Origin: Bifidobacterium imperatoris
GTDB taxonomy: Bacteria; Actinomycetota; Actinomycetes; Actinomycetales; Bifidobacteriaceae
Reading direction: 5' to 3'
Assembly (NCBI RefSeq): GCF_002860405.1
Contig: NZ_NMWV01000011.1
Span: forward strand, 1 to 64,000
DNA length: 64,000 nt
Shown here: in pieces, positions 1-9,037 of the stretch
Layout of the letters: the number at the start of each line of letters is the position of its first letter
How positions within the stretch are numbered: position 1 is the first letter of the stretch
Translations under genes and position numbers: made by a program
Notes under the pieces: generated by a model
The model's input: only the letters and a program-made list of their open reading frames with translations
What the model was told of the DNA's origin: nothing
Databases searched by the model: none

Positions 1-2
1 TC

Positions 3-236
3 ATACCCGACGACAAGCGAGAGGAGATCGAACACCCGCTCGCGCCCGTGAACCCGGCCGAGCTCGTCCGCCGCATCCACGACATCCAGGACCGGCTCGA
101 AGCACTGGCGGCACCGCGCACCGCGCGGCTGGCCAGACGCATGGGCCCGGACATGGCATACTTGAACAAGACGCTCGCCCGGATCGCGGGCGTCGAACCG
201 GAAGACGACGAAACCCCACAAGCCGACGCGGACTAG
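3..236 (+). CDS. C-terminal part of an unidentified protein, truncated by the window start
   Basis: The frame is open from base 3 and ends at a TAG at 234-236, giving 77 residues of a gene that begins outside the window. The visible part is charged and probably helical, with a central stretch reading ELVRRIHDIQDRLEALAAP and an acidic tail. An internal ATG at residue 39 and a GTG near residue 16 could be starts, but no ribosome-binding site precedes either. I do not recognise the family. A transposase or integrase tail is possible, because small repeated hairpins follow immediately, but that is a guess. Confidence 0.5.
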   Translation: MPDDKREEIEHPLAPVNPAELVRRIHDIQDRLEALAAPRTARLARRMGPDMAYLNKTLARIAGVEPEDDETPQADAD

Positions 237-245
237 GATTTCACG

Positions 246-304
246 CTCACCACAGGTGAGGCACCACTCCGGATTACGCGCTCATTTTCAAATGAGGCAC
301 CTCG
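246..304. repeat. Two related small hairpins after the truncated gene
   Basis: Two short hairpins share the pattern CGCTCA, a loop, then TGAGGCACC. The first is at about 246-268 (loop CCACAGG-like) and the second at about 280-302 (CTCAT-TTTCAA-ATGAG). They could be tandem terminators of the upstream gene or the end of a mobile element. Nothing else is seen in the 157-bp gap before chorismate mutase. Confidence 0.4.
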
Positions 305-393
305 CTGCTTGATAAGGGCTAGATTTGCCGAGCATGAAAGTACAGTATGTGCAGACTCGCGAAATACCGCGATAGGGGAGTATCCTCGAAACT

Positions 394-783
394 ATGAGCG
401 AAACGAGCAGTGACTGGCAGAGGACGACCATCGATTCCGCCCAGGCGGCGGCACATCCGGAAACCGCGCAGGCGGTGGCGCGTATCAAAGCGCTTCGTCA
501 ATCCATCGATAATATCGATTCCGCAGTTATTTCCCTGCTCGCAGAGCGGTTCAAAACCACTTCACAGGTGGGTGTGCTCAAAGCCAATGCTGGTTTTGCT
601 CCTGAAGATATGAAGCGTGAGGATTACCAGATCGAGCGCTTGCATCGCATTGCCATCGAAGCGGGCCTTGACCCGGAAATCGCTGAAAAATACCGCGAAT
701 TCGTTGTGACCGAGGCTAAGAAGCGCCACCAGCGCATCGCCGAGGCCGGTGGCGATCCGGGCGTGCTGGACGTGTTCGCCTGA
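394..783 (+). CDS. Chorismate mutase, AroQ class
   Basis: The 129-residue product would convert chorismate to prephenate in the cytoplasm, the branch point to phenylalanine and tyrosine. It has the all-helical AroQ pattern: an N-terminal helix ALRQSIDNIDSAVISLLAERF (residues about 33-53), a Lys-containing second helix (VGVLKA), and a third helix ending in EFVVTEAKKRHQRI. The first 25 residues are extra and low in structure. The ATG at 394 follows a GGGGAG stretch about 12 bases upstream. The length fits monofunctional actinobacterial enzymes. It stands alone, with the next gene starting 25 bp downstream on the same strand. Confidence 0.85.
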   Translation: MSETSSDWQRTTIDSAQAAAHPETAQAVARIKALRQSIDNIDSAVISLLAERFKTTSQVGVLKANAGFAPEDMKREDYQIERLHRIAIEAGLDPEIAEKYREFVVTEAKKRHQRIAEAGGDPGVLDVFA

Positions 784-807
784 GTTCGGTTGTCTTTTCA
801 ACTTGAT

Positions 808-2796
808 ATGAGACTTTTTCCTGCACTAATCAGCTGTGCATTGTGCGTAACAGGTGCTGTGGGCGGCGCTTGGGTATCTCGCCCACAAGAACCGGATTAC
901 GCTGCCATGCTTGACACGGCTGCTGACATCTATGCCGTAACCGATTCCGAGGGCGAACCCACGCGCTTCTATGTGGCATCGAATTCCGCAAAAGTCGATT
1001 CCACTCAACATGCGCCCGGAACCGTAAACCGTCTCCCTACATCCGCAGTCCAGCTGCCGTGGTCGATCAGTGTTGAATATTCGCTTGATGGCCCAAATGT
1101 CTCGGCTAGCAAAGTCGCAAATGCCTCAGGACTTGTAGGCGTGCATGTTACGGTTCGACCGGCGCATGCTTCTGGCAATACCGCTCGTCAAACCATTCCG
1201 ATGGTGGCGTTCACAGTTCCCAGCCAAGTCGCCGATGATATCTCCGCCGATAGCAGCGTATCCGTCAGCACACAAGGCACCAATACGCTGATTGCGGCAG
1301 CTGGACAGGCCGGAACGACTCTGGAATTCAGCTGCTATATGAACGCCAAACATTTCACCATGAGTTCCATCGCGCTCGCTGTGCTGCCTGGCAATGCTAC
1401 CGGCAATGATACCGGCAGTGGCGCGAATGCCAGCTCCGATGCTGCTCAGTTGACTTCCACCGCATCCATTTTGGTCGATTCGCTGACTGATGCCGGTTCC
1501 GGCGAGCATCAGCAGCTGATCGATCAACTCAAGGCCTTGCGCACCAACGAGCAGCAGCTCGCCCAATCCGTGACTGCTGAACGTACAGCCGCGCATAAGC
1601 AAACATTCCAGAATTACATGGCTGCCTATGTGGGCTCATACACCACGCATCTATCTGGTTCTATCGGCACTTCCACACAATTGCCTGCGCTGGTCGGTAC
1701 GGCAGGTGAGCTTTCCGGCGATACGCCGCTTGCTCAGGCGGTGCTTGATTTGGCGAATGCGGTGAACAATGTGAGCGCTGCGCATATGCATGATGGTGCC
1801 GTGGATGCACTGGACGAAGTAATTCGTCGCATTCAGCAGCAGGGTACTACCGGTCTGGTCGATGATCTGACCAAGGAAGCCGCTGAGGAAGCCACTAAAG
1901 GTTCCAAGCAGTATGCGGCAGGGCAGAAGCAGTTGTCTGCTGCGATGATTCCTTATTCGATGAAGTACACGGACGTGTACACGGCCAAGCTCAGCGCTCT
2001 GACCGGTGAATCTTCCGCAAATGCTTCGGCCTATGCGCAGCAGGCCATCAGCGAAACCAACAGCAGCGATGAGCTTAAGGATTCGCAGACCAAGGTAGAT
2101 GCCGCAATGGCTGCGCTCGCCACCGCGTGCGAGCATACCGGCAAATCGCAGGCATTGAAGCAGATTCTGCTGCGATTCTCCGATCAGTTCGAGGGTGGGA
2201 GTACATCTGCAAAAACAACGCAGGATGCTGCGTCTGATTCCGCCGTACATCTGTTTACGCAAGGTTTGGTGGATTCGCAAGCCCAGTCGTTCTACGGGAA
2301 AACCAAGGCGGCTCAAGCCAAGCGCAAAGCCGCCGCTGCGCGCAAGAAAGTGCAAGCTGCCCAGCAGCAACAATCCCAGGATTCCAATGCTTCGCTGGTG
2401 GATGACGCAATGTCGATGTCTGCCAGCGATGTGATGAGCTATGCGAACGGCCTGACGTCCGCGCTCGGCGGCGGCAAATCAGATAGTTCTGCCAGTTCAG
2501 ATTCTGGAAGTTCCGGAAACTCCACAGATGCGAATGCGACGGATGATGCTGCGGCACAGCAGACTGCGAAGAAGAATGAAGCTGACGAAGCTCCAATCCT
2601 CTTCGGTTTTGGTCAAAGCGACACTGGTGGCACATTGTTTACGCATGATATGAGCGCGCTGATTGCCGAGACGGTGGAAATCGGCGATGCAGGCCAGCTT
2701 ATTGCCGAAGCAGTAACCCAACTAGGCTCAGCTGCGATTTCGCAACAGTCATCAGCACAAGCTCCCGCTTACCTTATAGTTATTCCCACGGTGTGA
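808..2796 (+). CDS. Large Ala/Ser-rich exported or membrane-anchored protein
   Basis: The 662-residue product starts with a hydrophobic segment (RLFPALISCALCVTGAVGGAWV) that can act as a signal anchor. A region of predicted beta character follows, then a long Ala/Gln/Ser-rich helical region (about residues 230-560, coiled-coil-like, with runs such as KRKAAAARKKVQAAQQQQSQ). A Ser/Asp/Gly-rich linker and a short hydrophobic end finish it. I chose the ATG at 808. A TTG at 790 is in frame, but neither has a convincing ribosome-binding site. No catalytic motif is visible and the function is unknown. It may be a cell-envelope protein. Confidence 0.7.
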   Translation: MRLFPALISCALCVTGAVGGAWVSRPQEPDYAAMLDTAADIYAVTDSEGEPTRFYVASNSAKVDSTQHAPGTVNRLPTSAVQLPWSISVEYSLDGPNVSASKVANASGLVGVHVTVRPAHASGNTARQTIPMVAFTVPSQVADDISADSSVSVSTQGTNTLIAAAGQAGTTLEFSCYMNAKHFTMSSIALAVLPGNATGNDTGSGANASSDAAQLTSTASILVDSLTDAGSGEHQQLIDQLKALRTNEQQLAQSVTAERTAAHKQTFQNYMAAYVGSYTTHLSGSIGTSTQLPALVGTAGELSGDTPLAQAVLDLANAVNNVSAAHMHDGAVDALDEVIRRIQQQGTTGLVDDLTKEAAEEATKGSKQYAAGQKQLSAAMIPYSMKYTDVYTAKLSALTGESSANASAYAQQAISETNSSDELKDSQTKVDAAMAALATACEHTGKSQALKQILLRFSDQFEGGSTSAKTTQDAASDSAVHLFTQGLVDSQAQSFYGKTKAAQAKRKAAAARKKVQAAQQQQSQDSNASLVDDAMSMSASDVMSYANGLTSALGGGKSDSSASSDSGSSGNSTDANATDDAAAQQTAKKNEADEAPILFGFGQSDTGGTLFTHDMSALIAETVEIGDAGQLIAEAVTQLGSAAISQQSSAQAPAYLIVIPTV

Positions 2797-2804
2797 ATAT
2801 AGAT

Positions 2805-4151
2805 TTATTCCGCATGCGCCCAATCGCTGTAGTGGCGCCTCAGATATGACCTGAGCCCATTAATCGCCCACAATGGCAGATTCGCCACCCATGACTCATC
2901 ACGGTATCCGGCAAGGCTTGCACGGATTGCATGCACAAGCTCAAAATGGTCATACGCATATTTAAGACTCTTGGCATGCAGATTCTGTTCTGCCTTCACC
3001 TCGATTGGGTAAATCACGCCGTTGTTGCTGATGGAAAAATCTATTTCCGCGCGCCCATTTGGATTCGCCCAGTACGTGGGCTCAAACGCGTCTGCCACAA
3101 GCTGCTGGCATACATACTGCTCGGTCAGAGCACCTTTGAATTCGGTGAATATCTGGTTCTGCTGCGTGATTACAGACGGTTCAAGATTGGCCAATGCGCC
3201 TAGAAGGCCGATATCGGATGCAAACATTTTGAAGGTGGAGGTGTCGGTATAGCTCGTTAATGGTTCGCGCAGCGCAGAGGCGCAATATACCTGATGGATA
3301 ACACCGTAATCACGCAGCCACATGATGCTTTCTTCAAAATCACGAGCGCGCGCACCCGGGCGTACCACGCCATAGACGAATTTGCGGTTTTCTTTGGATA
3401 ACTGTGCAGGTAATGTGTGCCAGACCATGCGGATGCGGTCAACCAGTCTTGCCGGAGCGTGCTTGGAGAAGTCGAGATCGTATGCGTCGAGGATTTCTCG
3501 TTGGATATTGCGTACTTCGGCTGCGTTCGACCCATTAAGATGGGCAGCTACTGCTGCCGGCATGCCACCAACGAACAGGTATTGCTTAAGCATATTGTGC
3601 AATCGGTCGTTGAACAATGAGTTGATTTGCTCAATCTCGCCATTGCGAATCAGGTTTGCAAGTTGTGGTTGCCCGGCATTTTCCAAGTATTCGAGGAACG
3701 TGAGTGGGTGAAGTGTCAGCATGTTGACTTTGCCTACAGGGAAAGAAGCATCGGGATGTTTCGATACACCCATGTACGATCCAGTAGCAATCACATGCTG
3801 TTCCGGTGCTTCTTCGCAGAAGTATTTCAGCGCGGTCAGTGCGCGCGGGCATTCCTGGATTTCGTCAAAGAAAATAAGCGTCTTCCCAGGGGTGATGTTC
3901 ACGCCGGTATAGAGCGAAAGATTGCTCAGAATGGTATTGGGGTTTAGATTGCCTTCGAATAAGCTTCGCACTTCGATATCGCGCATAAAGTCGATGCGCA
4001 GCACATTGCTGTATGCTTGGCGACCGAATTCGGAAACGATCCAAGTCTTGCCGGTCTGCCGGGCTCCACGCAGGAGCAGAGGTTTGCGGTTGGGCTGCTG
4101 TTGCCATGTTTCTAAGTCGCTCATCAATGTACGTTGCAATTTCTCGACCAT
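2805..4151 (-). CDS. AAA-type ATPase with C-terminal nuclease-like domain (DUF4143 / archaeal ATPase type)
   Basis: The 448-residue protein has a Walker A motif GARQTGKT (residues 29-36), a Walker B LIFFDEIQE near residue 90, and a sensor-like ATGSYMG. The C-terminal domain reads AEIDFSISNNGVIYPIEVKAEQN, matching the restriction-endonuclease-like fold (D, E-x-K) of DUF4143 proteins. These are widespread accessory ATPases of unclear role. I chose the ATG at 4151 because GAGGT lies 8 bases upstream. The longer GTG start at 4193 lies inside the upstream repeat array and has no ribosome-binding site. It is probably part of an accessory islet between host genes. Confidence 0.85.
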   Translation of the reverse strand: MVEKLQRTLMSDLETWQQQPNRKPLLLRGARQTGKTWIVSEFGRQAYSNVLRIDFMRDIEVRSLFEGNLNPNTILSNLSLYTGVNITPGKTLIFFDEIQECPRALTALKYFCEEAPEQHVIATGSYMGVSKHPDASFPVGKVNMLTLHPLTFLEYLENAGQPQLANLIRNGEIEQINSLFNDRLHNMLKQYLFVGGMPAAVAAHLNGSNAAEVRNIQREILDAYDLDFSKHAPARLVDRIRMVWHTLPAQLSKENRKFVYGVVRPGARARDFEESIMWLRDYGVIHQVYCASALREPLTSYTDTSTFKMFASDIGLLGALANLEPSVITQQNQIFTEFKGALTEQYVCQQLVADAFEPTYWANPNGRAEIDFSISNNGVIYPIEVKAEQNLHAKSLKYAYDHFELVHAIRASLAGYRDESWVANLPLWAINGLRSYLRRHYSDWAHAE

Positions 4152-4178
4152 GACTACCTCGATTACCCCTACCAAAAT

Positions 4179-4285
4179 GTGTGTGACTCCCACATTTTAT
4201 CATCCAAAAATGTGGGAGTCACACACATATTAGGATCCAAAAATGTGGGAGTCACACACATATTAGGATCCAAAAATGTGGGAGT
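4179..4285. repeat. 33-bp tandem repeats plus one inverted copy at the ATPase gene start
   Basis: A 33-bp unit occurs at 4202-4234 and 4235-4267 without mismatch. A third partial copy lies at 4268-4285. The core AAAATGTGGGAGTCACACAC is also present in reverse complement at 4179-4198, so the first pair can form a 20-bp stem with a short loop. The array directly abuts the 5' end of the AAA ATPase gene on its upstream side, which suggests an operator array or a transcribed hairpin leader. Confidence 0.85.
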
Positions 4286-4290
4286 ATGTG

Positions 4291-4600
4291 TTGTGCCTAA
4301 GTGTGAGGGAGAGGCTGGTTCCAGTGATTGTTGCAACACCTGATGATTCGAGAGGAGATTTCAGGTGGGCAGGTGGGTGTTCGATGGTATTGGGTACGCG
4401 ACCCGGAATCAGATGTGTCAAGCACGTCGTGACCGGTATGTGGAGCTTATCCGCGACGGCATGAACACATGAATCTCAAACAGGAGTTGCATCGCCTGCG
4501 TATCCGTCACGGCCTTGACGCTGCATAAGGCGCAACTTATATGTTGATGGTTCCATCTATGACAGATGGAACCATAATGAATTTTCACGAGCATAGGGAT
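4291..4600. other. Gene-poor stretch with degenerate coding remnants
   Basis: No convincing gene lies here. Two short coding-like pieces are visible. One is a plus-frame piece ending at about 4471 with GYATRNQMCQARRDRYVE. The other is a 19-codon frame at 4470-4529 that begins MNLKQELHRLRIRHG. They look like debris of a decayed gene. A 12-bp-arm hairpin lies at 4547-4575 (ATGGTTCCATCT and its complement, 5-nt loop). Confidence 0.45.
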
Positions 4601-4604
4601 GATT

Positions 4605-4650
4605 TCAAAAAATAAGCCGTTGAACTGACGTTACATCAGTTCAACGGCTT
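4605..4650 (-). terminator. valS terminator
   Basis: Perfect 15-bp arms (4614-4628 and 4636-4650) enclose a 7-nt loop. On the minus strand the stem is followed by TTATTTTTTG, a U-rich tract. It sits 36 bp past the valS stop. Confidence 0.9.
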
Positions 4651-4685
4651 TGAACTACCCTTCAGTCAGCTAGCGCTGGGGTGAA

Positions 4686-7415
4686 TCACTTCTTCTTTAC
4701 CGGCGGTTCGCCGAGCTCGCTGGCGGCCACGGCCACCTCGGTCTCGGGAGCGTCTTCCGCGGCGGATTCCTCGGCGTGCTTGGCAACCAGGTCGAACTTG
4801 CCCACCACACGGCCGGCCTGAGCGATATCACCCAGAGCGGCGTGAATGGCGTCCACACCTTCCTGAGCGGCGGTCAGAGCCACGGAGAGAATCGGGGTCT
4901 TCATGGAGACCTTGGCCTCGGACTTGATCTTGCGCAGCTGCTCCACAGCCTTGCCAGCCCAAGTCAGCAGCTCCGGAGAAGCGCCGGTGGCAGCCTCAAC
5001 GTACGGTTCCGGAGTCGGCCATGCAGCGCGGTGCACGGAGCCGGAGCCGGCGTGCATCCAGCTCCAGACCTCTTCGGTGGCGTACGGCAGGTACGGTGCC
5101 AGCAGACGGGCGAAGGCATCAAGACCCAGGCCCAGAGCGGTGCGGGCGGAACGAACAGCCTTCTCGGAAGGAGCCACACCCTTCTCATCCGGAGTGCCAT
5201 AAGCACGGTTCTTCACGAGCTCGATGTAATCATCGCAGAACTGCCAGAAGTAGCTTTCGATGACCTCCAGAGCCTTGGAATGCTCGTAAGCCTCCAGCGC
5301 GTCAGTGGCCTGGCGAACCACCAGAGCCAGCTTGGCCATAGCGGCGCGATCCAGCGGCTCGGTCACATCAGTCGGATTCCAAGCAGCAGTAGCGGCATCG
5401 CCAACGTGATGGTTCTCGTCTTCGCGGCCGATAGCCAGAGCGAACTTGGTGGCGTTCAGCAGCTTGATGGCCAAGCGGCGGCCGATCTTCATCTGGCCGA
5501 CGTCGTAGGTGGCGTCAAGGCCCAGACGAGCAGCGGCAGCCCAGTAGCGCACAGCGTCGGCACCGAACTTCTCGATCGGCTCGTTCGGCACCACGACGTT
5601 GCCCTTGGACTTCGACATCTTCTTGTGGTCCGGATCCAAGATCCAGCCAGACAGGGTGGCATGGGCCCACGGCAGGCACTTGTTCTCAAGGTGAGCACGG
5701 TCCACGGTGGAGAACAGCCAGGTACGGATGATGTCCTGGCCCTGAGGGCGCAGATCCATCGGGAACGTAGCCTTGAACAGTGCCTTGGAAGCCTCATCCG
5801 GCTCAGCCCAGTGGGTCACGATCTGCGGGGTGAGCGAAGAGGTGGCCCAAGTATCCATGATGTCCTTCTCGGCGGTGAAGCCACCGGGCACATCACGCTG
5901 AGACTCGTCGTAGCCTTCCGGCACATCAATGGTCGGGTCGATCGGCAGACGGTCCTCAGACGGGGTCAGCGGGTGATCGTAATCGGCGGAGCCATCGGCC
6001 TTGACCGGGTACCACAGCGGGAATGGCACACCGAAGAAGCGCTGGCGGGAAATCAGCCAGTCGCCGTTCAGGCCGTGCACCCAGTTCTCATAGCGCACAC
6101 GCATGAAGTCCGGGTGGAAGTTCAGTTCCTTACCGCGCTCGATGAGCTCAGCGTTCAGCTTCGGGTCAGTGCCGCCGTTCTTCAGGTACCACTGGCGGGA
6201 AGTGACGATTTCGAGCGGCTTGTCGCCCTTCTCATAGAAGTTCGTCATACGCTTGGTCGGCGTCGGCTCACCGTCCATATCGCCGGATTCACGCAGCTTG
6301 TCGACAATCACCTTGCGAGCGGAGAACGTGGTCTTGCCAGCGGTCTCGGCGAAGATTTCACGGCCGGCCGAATCGGTGATCCAATCCGGGGTGTCCATCA
6401 CGATGCGGCCGTTGCGCTGGATGATGGAGCGGGTCGGCAGCTTCAGATCGCGCCACCACTGAACATCGGTCACATCACCGAACGTGCAGCACATGGCGAT
6501 GCCGGCGCCCTTGTCCATTTCGGCGGCCGGGTGAGCCAAAATCGGCACCTTCACCTTGAACAGCGGGGAGTAGACTTCCTGGCCGAAGTACTTCTTGTAA
6601 CGGTCATCATCCGGGTTGGCGATTAGCGAAGTGCAGGCGGCCAGCAGTTCCGGACGAGTGGTCTCGATGTAAATCGGGGTGCCGTCTTCGAAGCGGAAGG
6701 CGATCTTGTGGTAGAAGCCCGGGTATTCGCGGGATTCCAGCTCGGCCTGAGCCACTGCGGTCTGGAAGGTCACATCCCACAGACCCGGAGCGTCCTGCTG
6801 GTAGGCCTCGCCGCGGGCCAAGTTGCGCAGGAAGGCCTTCTGAGCCACACGCTGCGGGTGTTCACCGATGGTGTGGTAGGTCTGGGACCAGTCGATGGAA
6901 AGACCCAGCTTGCGCCACAGTGCTTCGAACAGCTTCTCGTCCTGAGCGGTCAGCTTCTCGCACAGCTCGATGAAGTTCTTACGGGAAATCGGCACCTGAT
7001 CCTTGGCCTGAATCTTCTTGCCATCAGTGCCCTCGTACGGCGGCTTGAAATCCGGGTCGTACGGCAGGGAGACGTCCACGCGCACGCCGTAATAGTTCTG
7101 CACACGGCGTTCGGTCGGCAGACCGTTATCGTCCCAGCCCATCGGGTAGAACACGTCGTAGCCGCGCATACGCTTGTAACGAGCGACCACGTCGGTATGC
7201 GTGTAGGAGAACACATGACCCACATGCAGGGAGCCGGAAACGGTGGGCGGCGGGGTATCGATGGAATACACAGCCTTGCGGTCACGAGTGTTGTTGAACT
7301 TGTAGGTGCCGTTTTCATCCCAAACGGCGCGCCACTTATCCTCAAGACCGTCTACACCGACCTTGTCGGGCAGCGGGGTGAGGTTGGCGTTGATGATGGA
7401 ATTGCCTTCAGTCAT
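4686..7415 (-). CDS. valS: Valyl-tRNA synthetase
   Basis: The 909-residue class I synthetase charges tRNA-Val. The nucleotide-binding HIGH-type signature is PPPTVSGSLHVGH (residues 55-67). The KMSKS loop is KKMSKSKGNVV near residue 600. Between them lies the CP1 editing domain, which removes Thr-tRNA-Val (IETTRPELLAACTSLIANP). The C-terminal part is the helical anticodon-binding domain, ending in an Ala/Glu-rich tail. The long N-terminal form without a C-terminal coiled coil fits the actinobacterial type. A terminator follows the stop. The start ATG is 50 bp from the upstream gene. Confidence 0.97.
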   Translation of the reverse strand: MTEGNSIINANLTPLPDKVGVDGLEDKWRAVWDENGTYKFNNTRDRKAVYSIDTPPPTVSGSLHVGHVFSYTHTDVVARYKRMRGYDVFYPMGWDDNGLPTERRVQNYYGVRVDVSLPYDPDFKPPYEGTDGKKIQAKDQVPISRKNFIELCEKLTAQDEKLFEALWRKLGLSIDWSQTYHTIGEHPQRVAQKAFLRNLARGEAYQQDAPGLWDVTFQTAVAQAELESREYPGFYHKIAFRFEDGTPIYIETTRPELLAACTSLIANPDDDRYKKYFGQEVYSPLFKVKVPILAHPAAEMDKGAGIAMCCTFGDVTDVQWWRDLKLPTRSIIQRNGRIVMDTPDWITDSAGREIFAETAGKTTFSARKVIVDKLRESGDMDGEPTPTKRMTNFYEKGDKPLEIVTSRQWYLKNGGTDPKLNAELIERGKELNFHPDFMRVRYENWVHGLNGDWLISRQRFFGVPFPLWYPVKADGSADYDHPLTPSEDRLPIDPTIDVPEGYDESQRDVPGGFTAEKDIMDTWATSSLTPQIVTHWAEPDEASKALFKATFPMDLRPQGQDIIRTWLFSTVDRAHLENKCLPWAHATLSGWILDPDHKKMSKSKGNVVVPNEPIEKFGADAVRYWAAAARLGLDATYDVGQMKIGRRLAIKLLNATKFALAIGREDENHHVGDAATAAWNPTDVTEPLDRAAMAKLALVVRQATDALEAYEHSKALEVIESYFWQFCDDYIELVKNRAYGTPDEKGVAPSEKAVRSARTALGLGLDAFARLLAPYLPYATEEVWSWMHAGSGSVHRAAWPTPEPYVEAATGASPELLTWAGKAVEQLRKIKSEAKVSMKTPILSVALTAAQEGVDAIHAALGDIAQAGRVVGKFDLVAKHAEESAAEDAPETEVAVAASELGEPPVKKK

Positions 7416-7465
7416 AAGGCCAAAGTTTATGCATGTTGTATGACAAGGAATAACTCTCGTAAGAG

Positions 7466-9013
7466 CTACTGCTTATCCAATGCTCCCAACGGCATGCGCG
7501 TATCAATCAGACCGGTCGGATAGCCGGAGAGTTTGCTGTTGGCCACGGTGAAGCATTTGCGCGTGTACAGCCAATCGCTTGCCGCGTCCTGGCTGATTGT
7601 GCGCGCATACGCCTTCAGTCGTTCCGCATAGTCGGCATCATTGGTGGCCGCACGAGCATTCGCATAGGCTTGCTGAGCTTCGGCATGATTGTAATGGAAG
7701 ATTGAATCCGGGTTTGCGAAGTCCCCTATGCCATCAGAGCCGTTCATGCTCATAATGGTGAGTTCCCAGGAACCATCCTGAATGCGCTTGGCATAATCCT
7801 CATCAGATACGACTTCAAGGTTGACTTTTGGCCTTGGAATTTGACCGATCTGCTGGGCGATATTCTCCGCCATCGAACGATATTGTTCAGTGACTACGAA
7901 ATCAACAGTGGTCAGATAAGTGCCAAAGTACCAGGTCATTGACTGTACTTGCGATAGGTCATGTGGGAACAGTCCGGTCAAATCCTCATACCCGGTTTCC
8001 AGAGGACTGATCGGGCCGCCCAAAGCACCGGCTGAGTCAGGTTGAGAGGAAGCAATGGATGCGGCATCGATGAGATAGCGGAACGAGGTGCGCACTTTTT
8101 CATCAGACATGATGGAATCAGTGCCGGTATTGAATGCCAGCAGTACTTTGTCTGTTGTGGCACCTTCGCTTACCTTAAGATTCTGTTTATCTGCAGCAGC
8201 AGAGGCAACAGCTGCAGTGGTCGGCATGGCCAAATCAATGCTGCCGTTGTTAAGGGCTTCAGTGAGCTGGTTCTCATCGGAATATTGGTTGAATGCTACT
8301 GACCCCACTTTGGCTTTGGTGCCGTGGTATGTGCTGTTGTATTGCAATGTGAGCGATTGTGCGGCAGTGAATCCGCTGACGGTGAATGGTCCTGAACCAA
8401 TAGGCTGCTTGGCGTAATCGATGTTGCCGGCTTCAGAATCGTAGACAATGCCCAATCGTCCGGATAATGCGCGTAACAGGGTGGGGTTCGGCTGCGTGAG
8501 CTTGATGATAACAGTGTGAGCATCCGGGTTCGTGATGGATTTGAGCTCGCCAAGCTGATCAACGTCGGCGTATTTATTGGTGACGGCCTGCTGCAGCGAC
8601 CACACTACATCCGCGGAGTCCAACGTATGCCCATTGGAGAATGTGACGTTGCTGGCGATGGTCAATGTGTAGGTGAGGCCATCTTTTGAAACATCCCATT
8701 TGGTAGCGAGCCCGGGCTTAAGCTGATTTTGCTGATCTACTGTGACGAGGGTTTCATACACGTTATCGATGAGCAGACGCTCAGCTGCGGCGGAGCTTGA
8801 TGCGCGAACGTCCAGCGATTGCGGCATGTCGCTAATGCCTACGGTGACGCGTGCGGTGGGGGAGGATTCGATGCCAAGATCATCGACGATGTTGCGATGC
8901 TGCAACATCGACCATCCAGCCCATACCAGCGTGCTTAACACGAGAGCCACTGCAAAGAAGACTCCCCAACTAACTAGTCCGCTGTTCTGCTTGTGATGTT
9001 GCTTGCTGCGCAT
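7466..9013 (-). CDS. ABC transporter substrate-binding protein, family 5 (peptide/oligopeptide type)
   Basis: The 515-residue protein resembles SBP_bac_5 proteins that deliver peptides or nickel to ABC permeases outside the membrane. An N-terminal hydrophobic segment (about residues 15-35) anchors or exports it. It lacks a lipobox Cys, unusual for a Gram-positive binding protein. The mature part shows family features: PQSLDVRASSSAAAERLLIDNVYETLV, a TYTLTIASNVTFSNGHTLD-like core and QPIGSGPFTV. No permease or ATPase gene is adjacent, so the partner transporter lies elsewhere. It is followed after 50 bp by valS on the same strand. Confidence 0.85.
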   Translation of the reverse strand: MRSKQHHKQNSGLVSWGVFFAVALVLSTLVWAGWSMLQHRNIVDDLGIESSPTARVTVGISDMPQSLDVRASSSAAAERLLIDNVYETLVTVDQQNQLKPGLATKWDVSKDGLTYTLTIASNVTFSNGHTLDSADVVWSLQQAVTNKYADVDQLGELKSITNPDAHTVIIKLTQPNPTLLRALSGRLGIVYDSEAGNIDYAKQPIGSGPFTVSGFTAAQSLTLQYNSTYHGTKAKVGSVAFNQYSDENQLTEALNNGSIDLAMPTTAAVASAAADKQNLKVSEGATTDKVLLAFNTGTDSIMSDEKVRTSFRYLIDAASIASSQPDSAGALGGPISPLETGYEDLTGLFPHDLSQVQSMTWYFGTYLTTVDFVVTEQYRSMAENIAQQIGQIPRPKVNLEVVSDEDYAKRIQDGSWELTIMSMNGSDGIGDFANPDSIFHYNHAEAQQAYANARAATNDADYAERLKAYARTISQDAASDWLYTRKCFTVANSKLSGYPTGLIDTRMPLGALDKQ

Positions 9014-9037
9014 GCCCTTCAGTCTAACGATGGCATG

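Noticed and set aside
4276-4464. 62-codon frame in the repeat flank
   Set aside because: It starts inside the repeat array, has no ribosome-binding site and reads like nonsense; another frame shows better coding-like remnants.
4776-6626. A long plus-strand frame inside valS
   Set aside because: It is antisense to a fully conserved synthetase and has no ribosome-binding site or family pattern.
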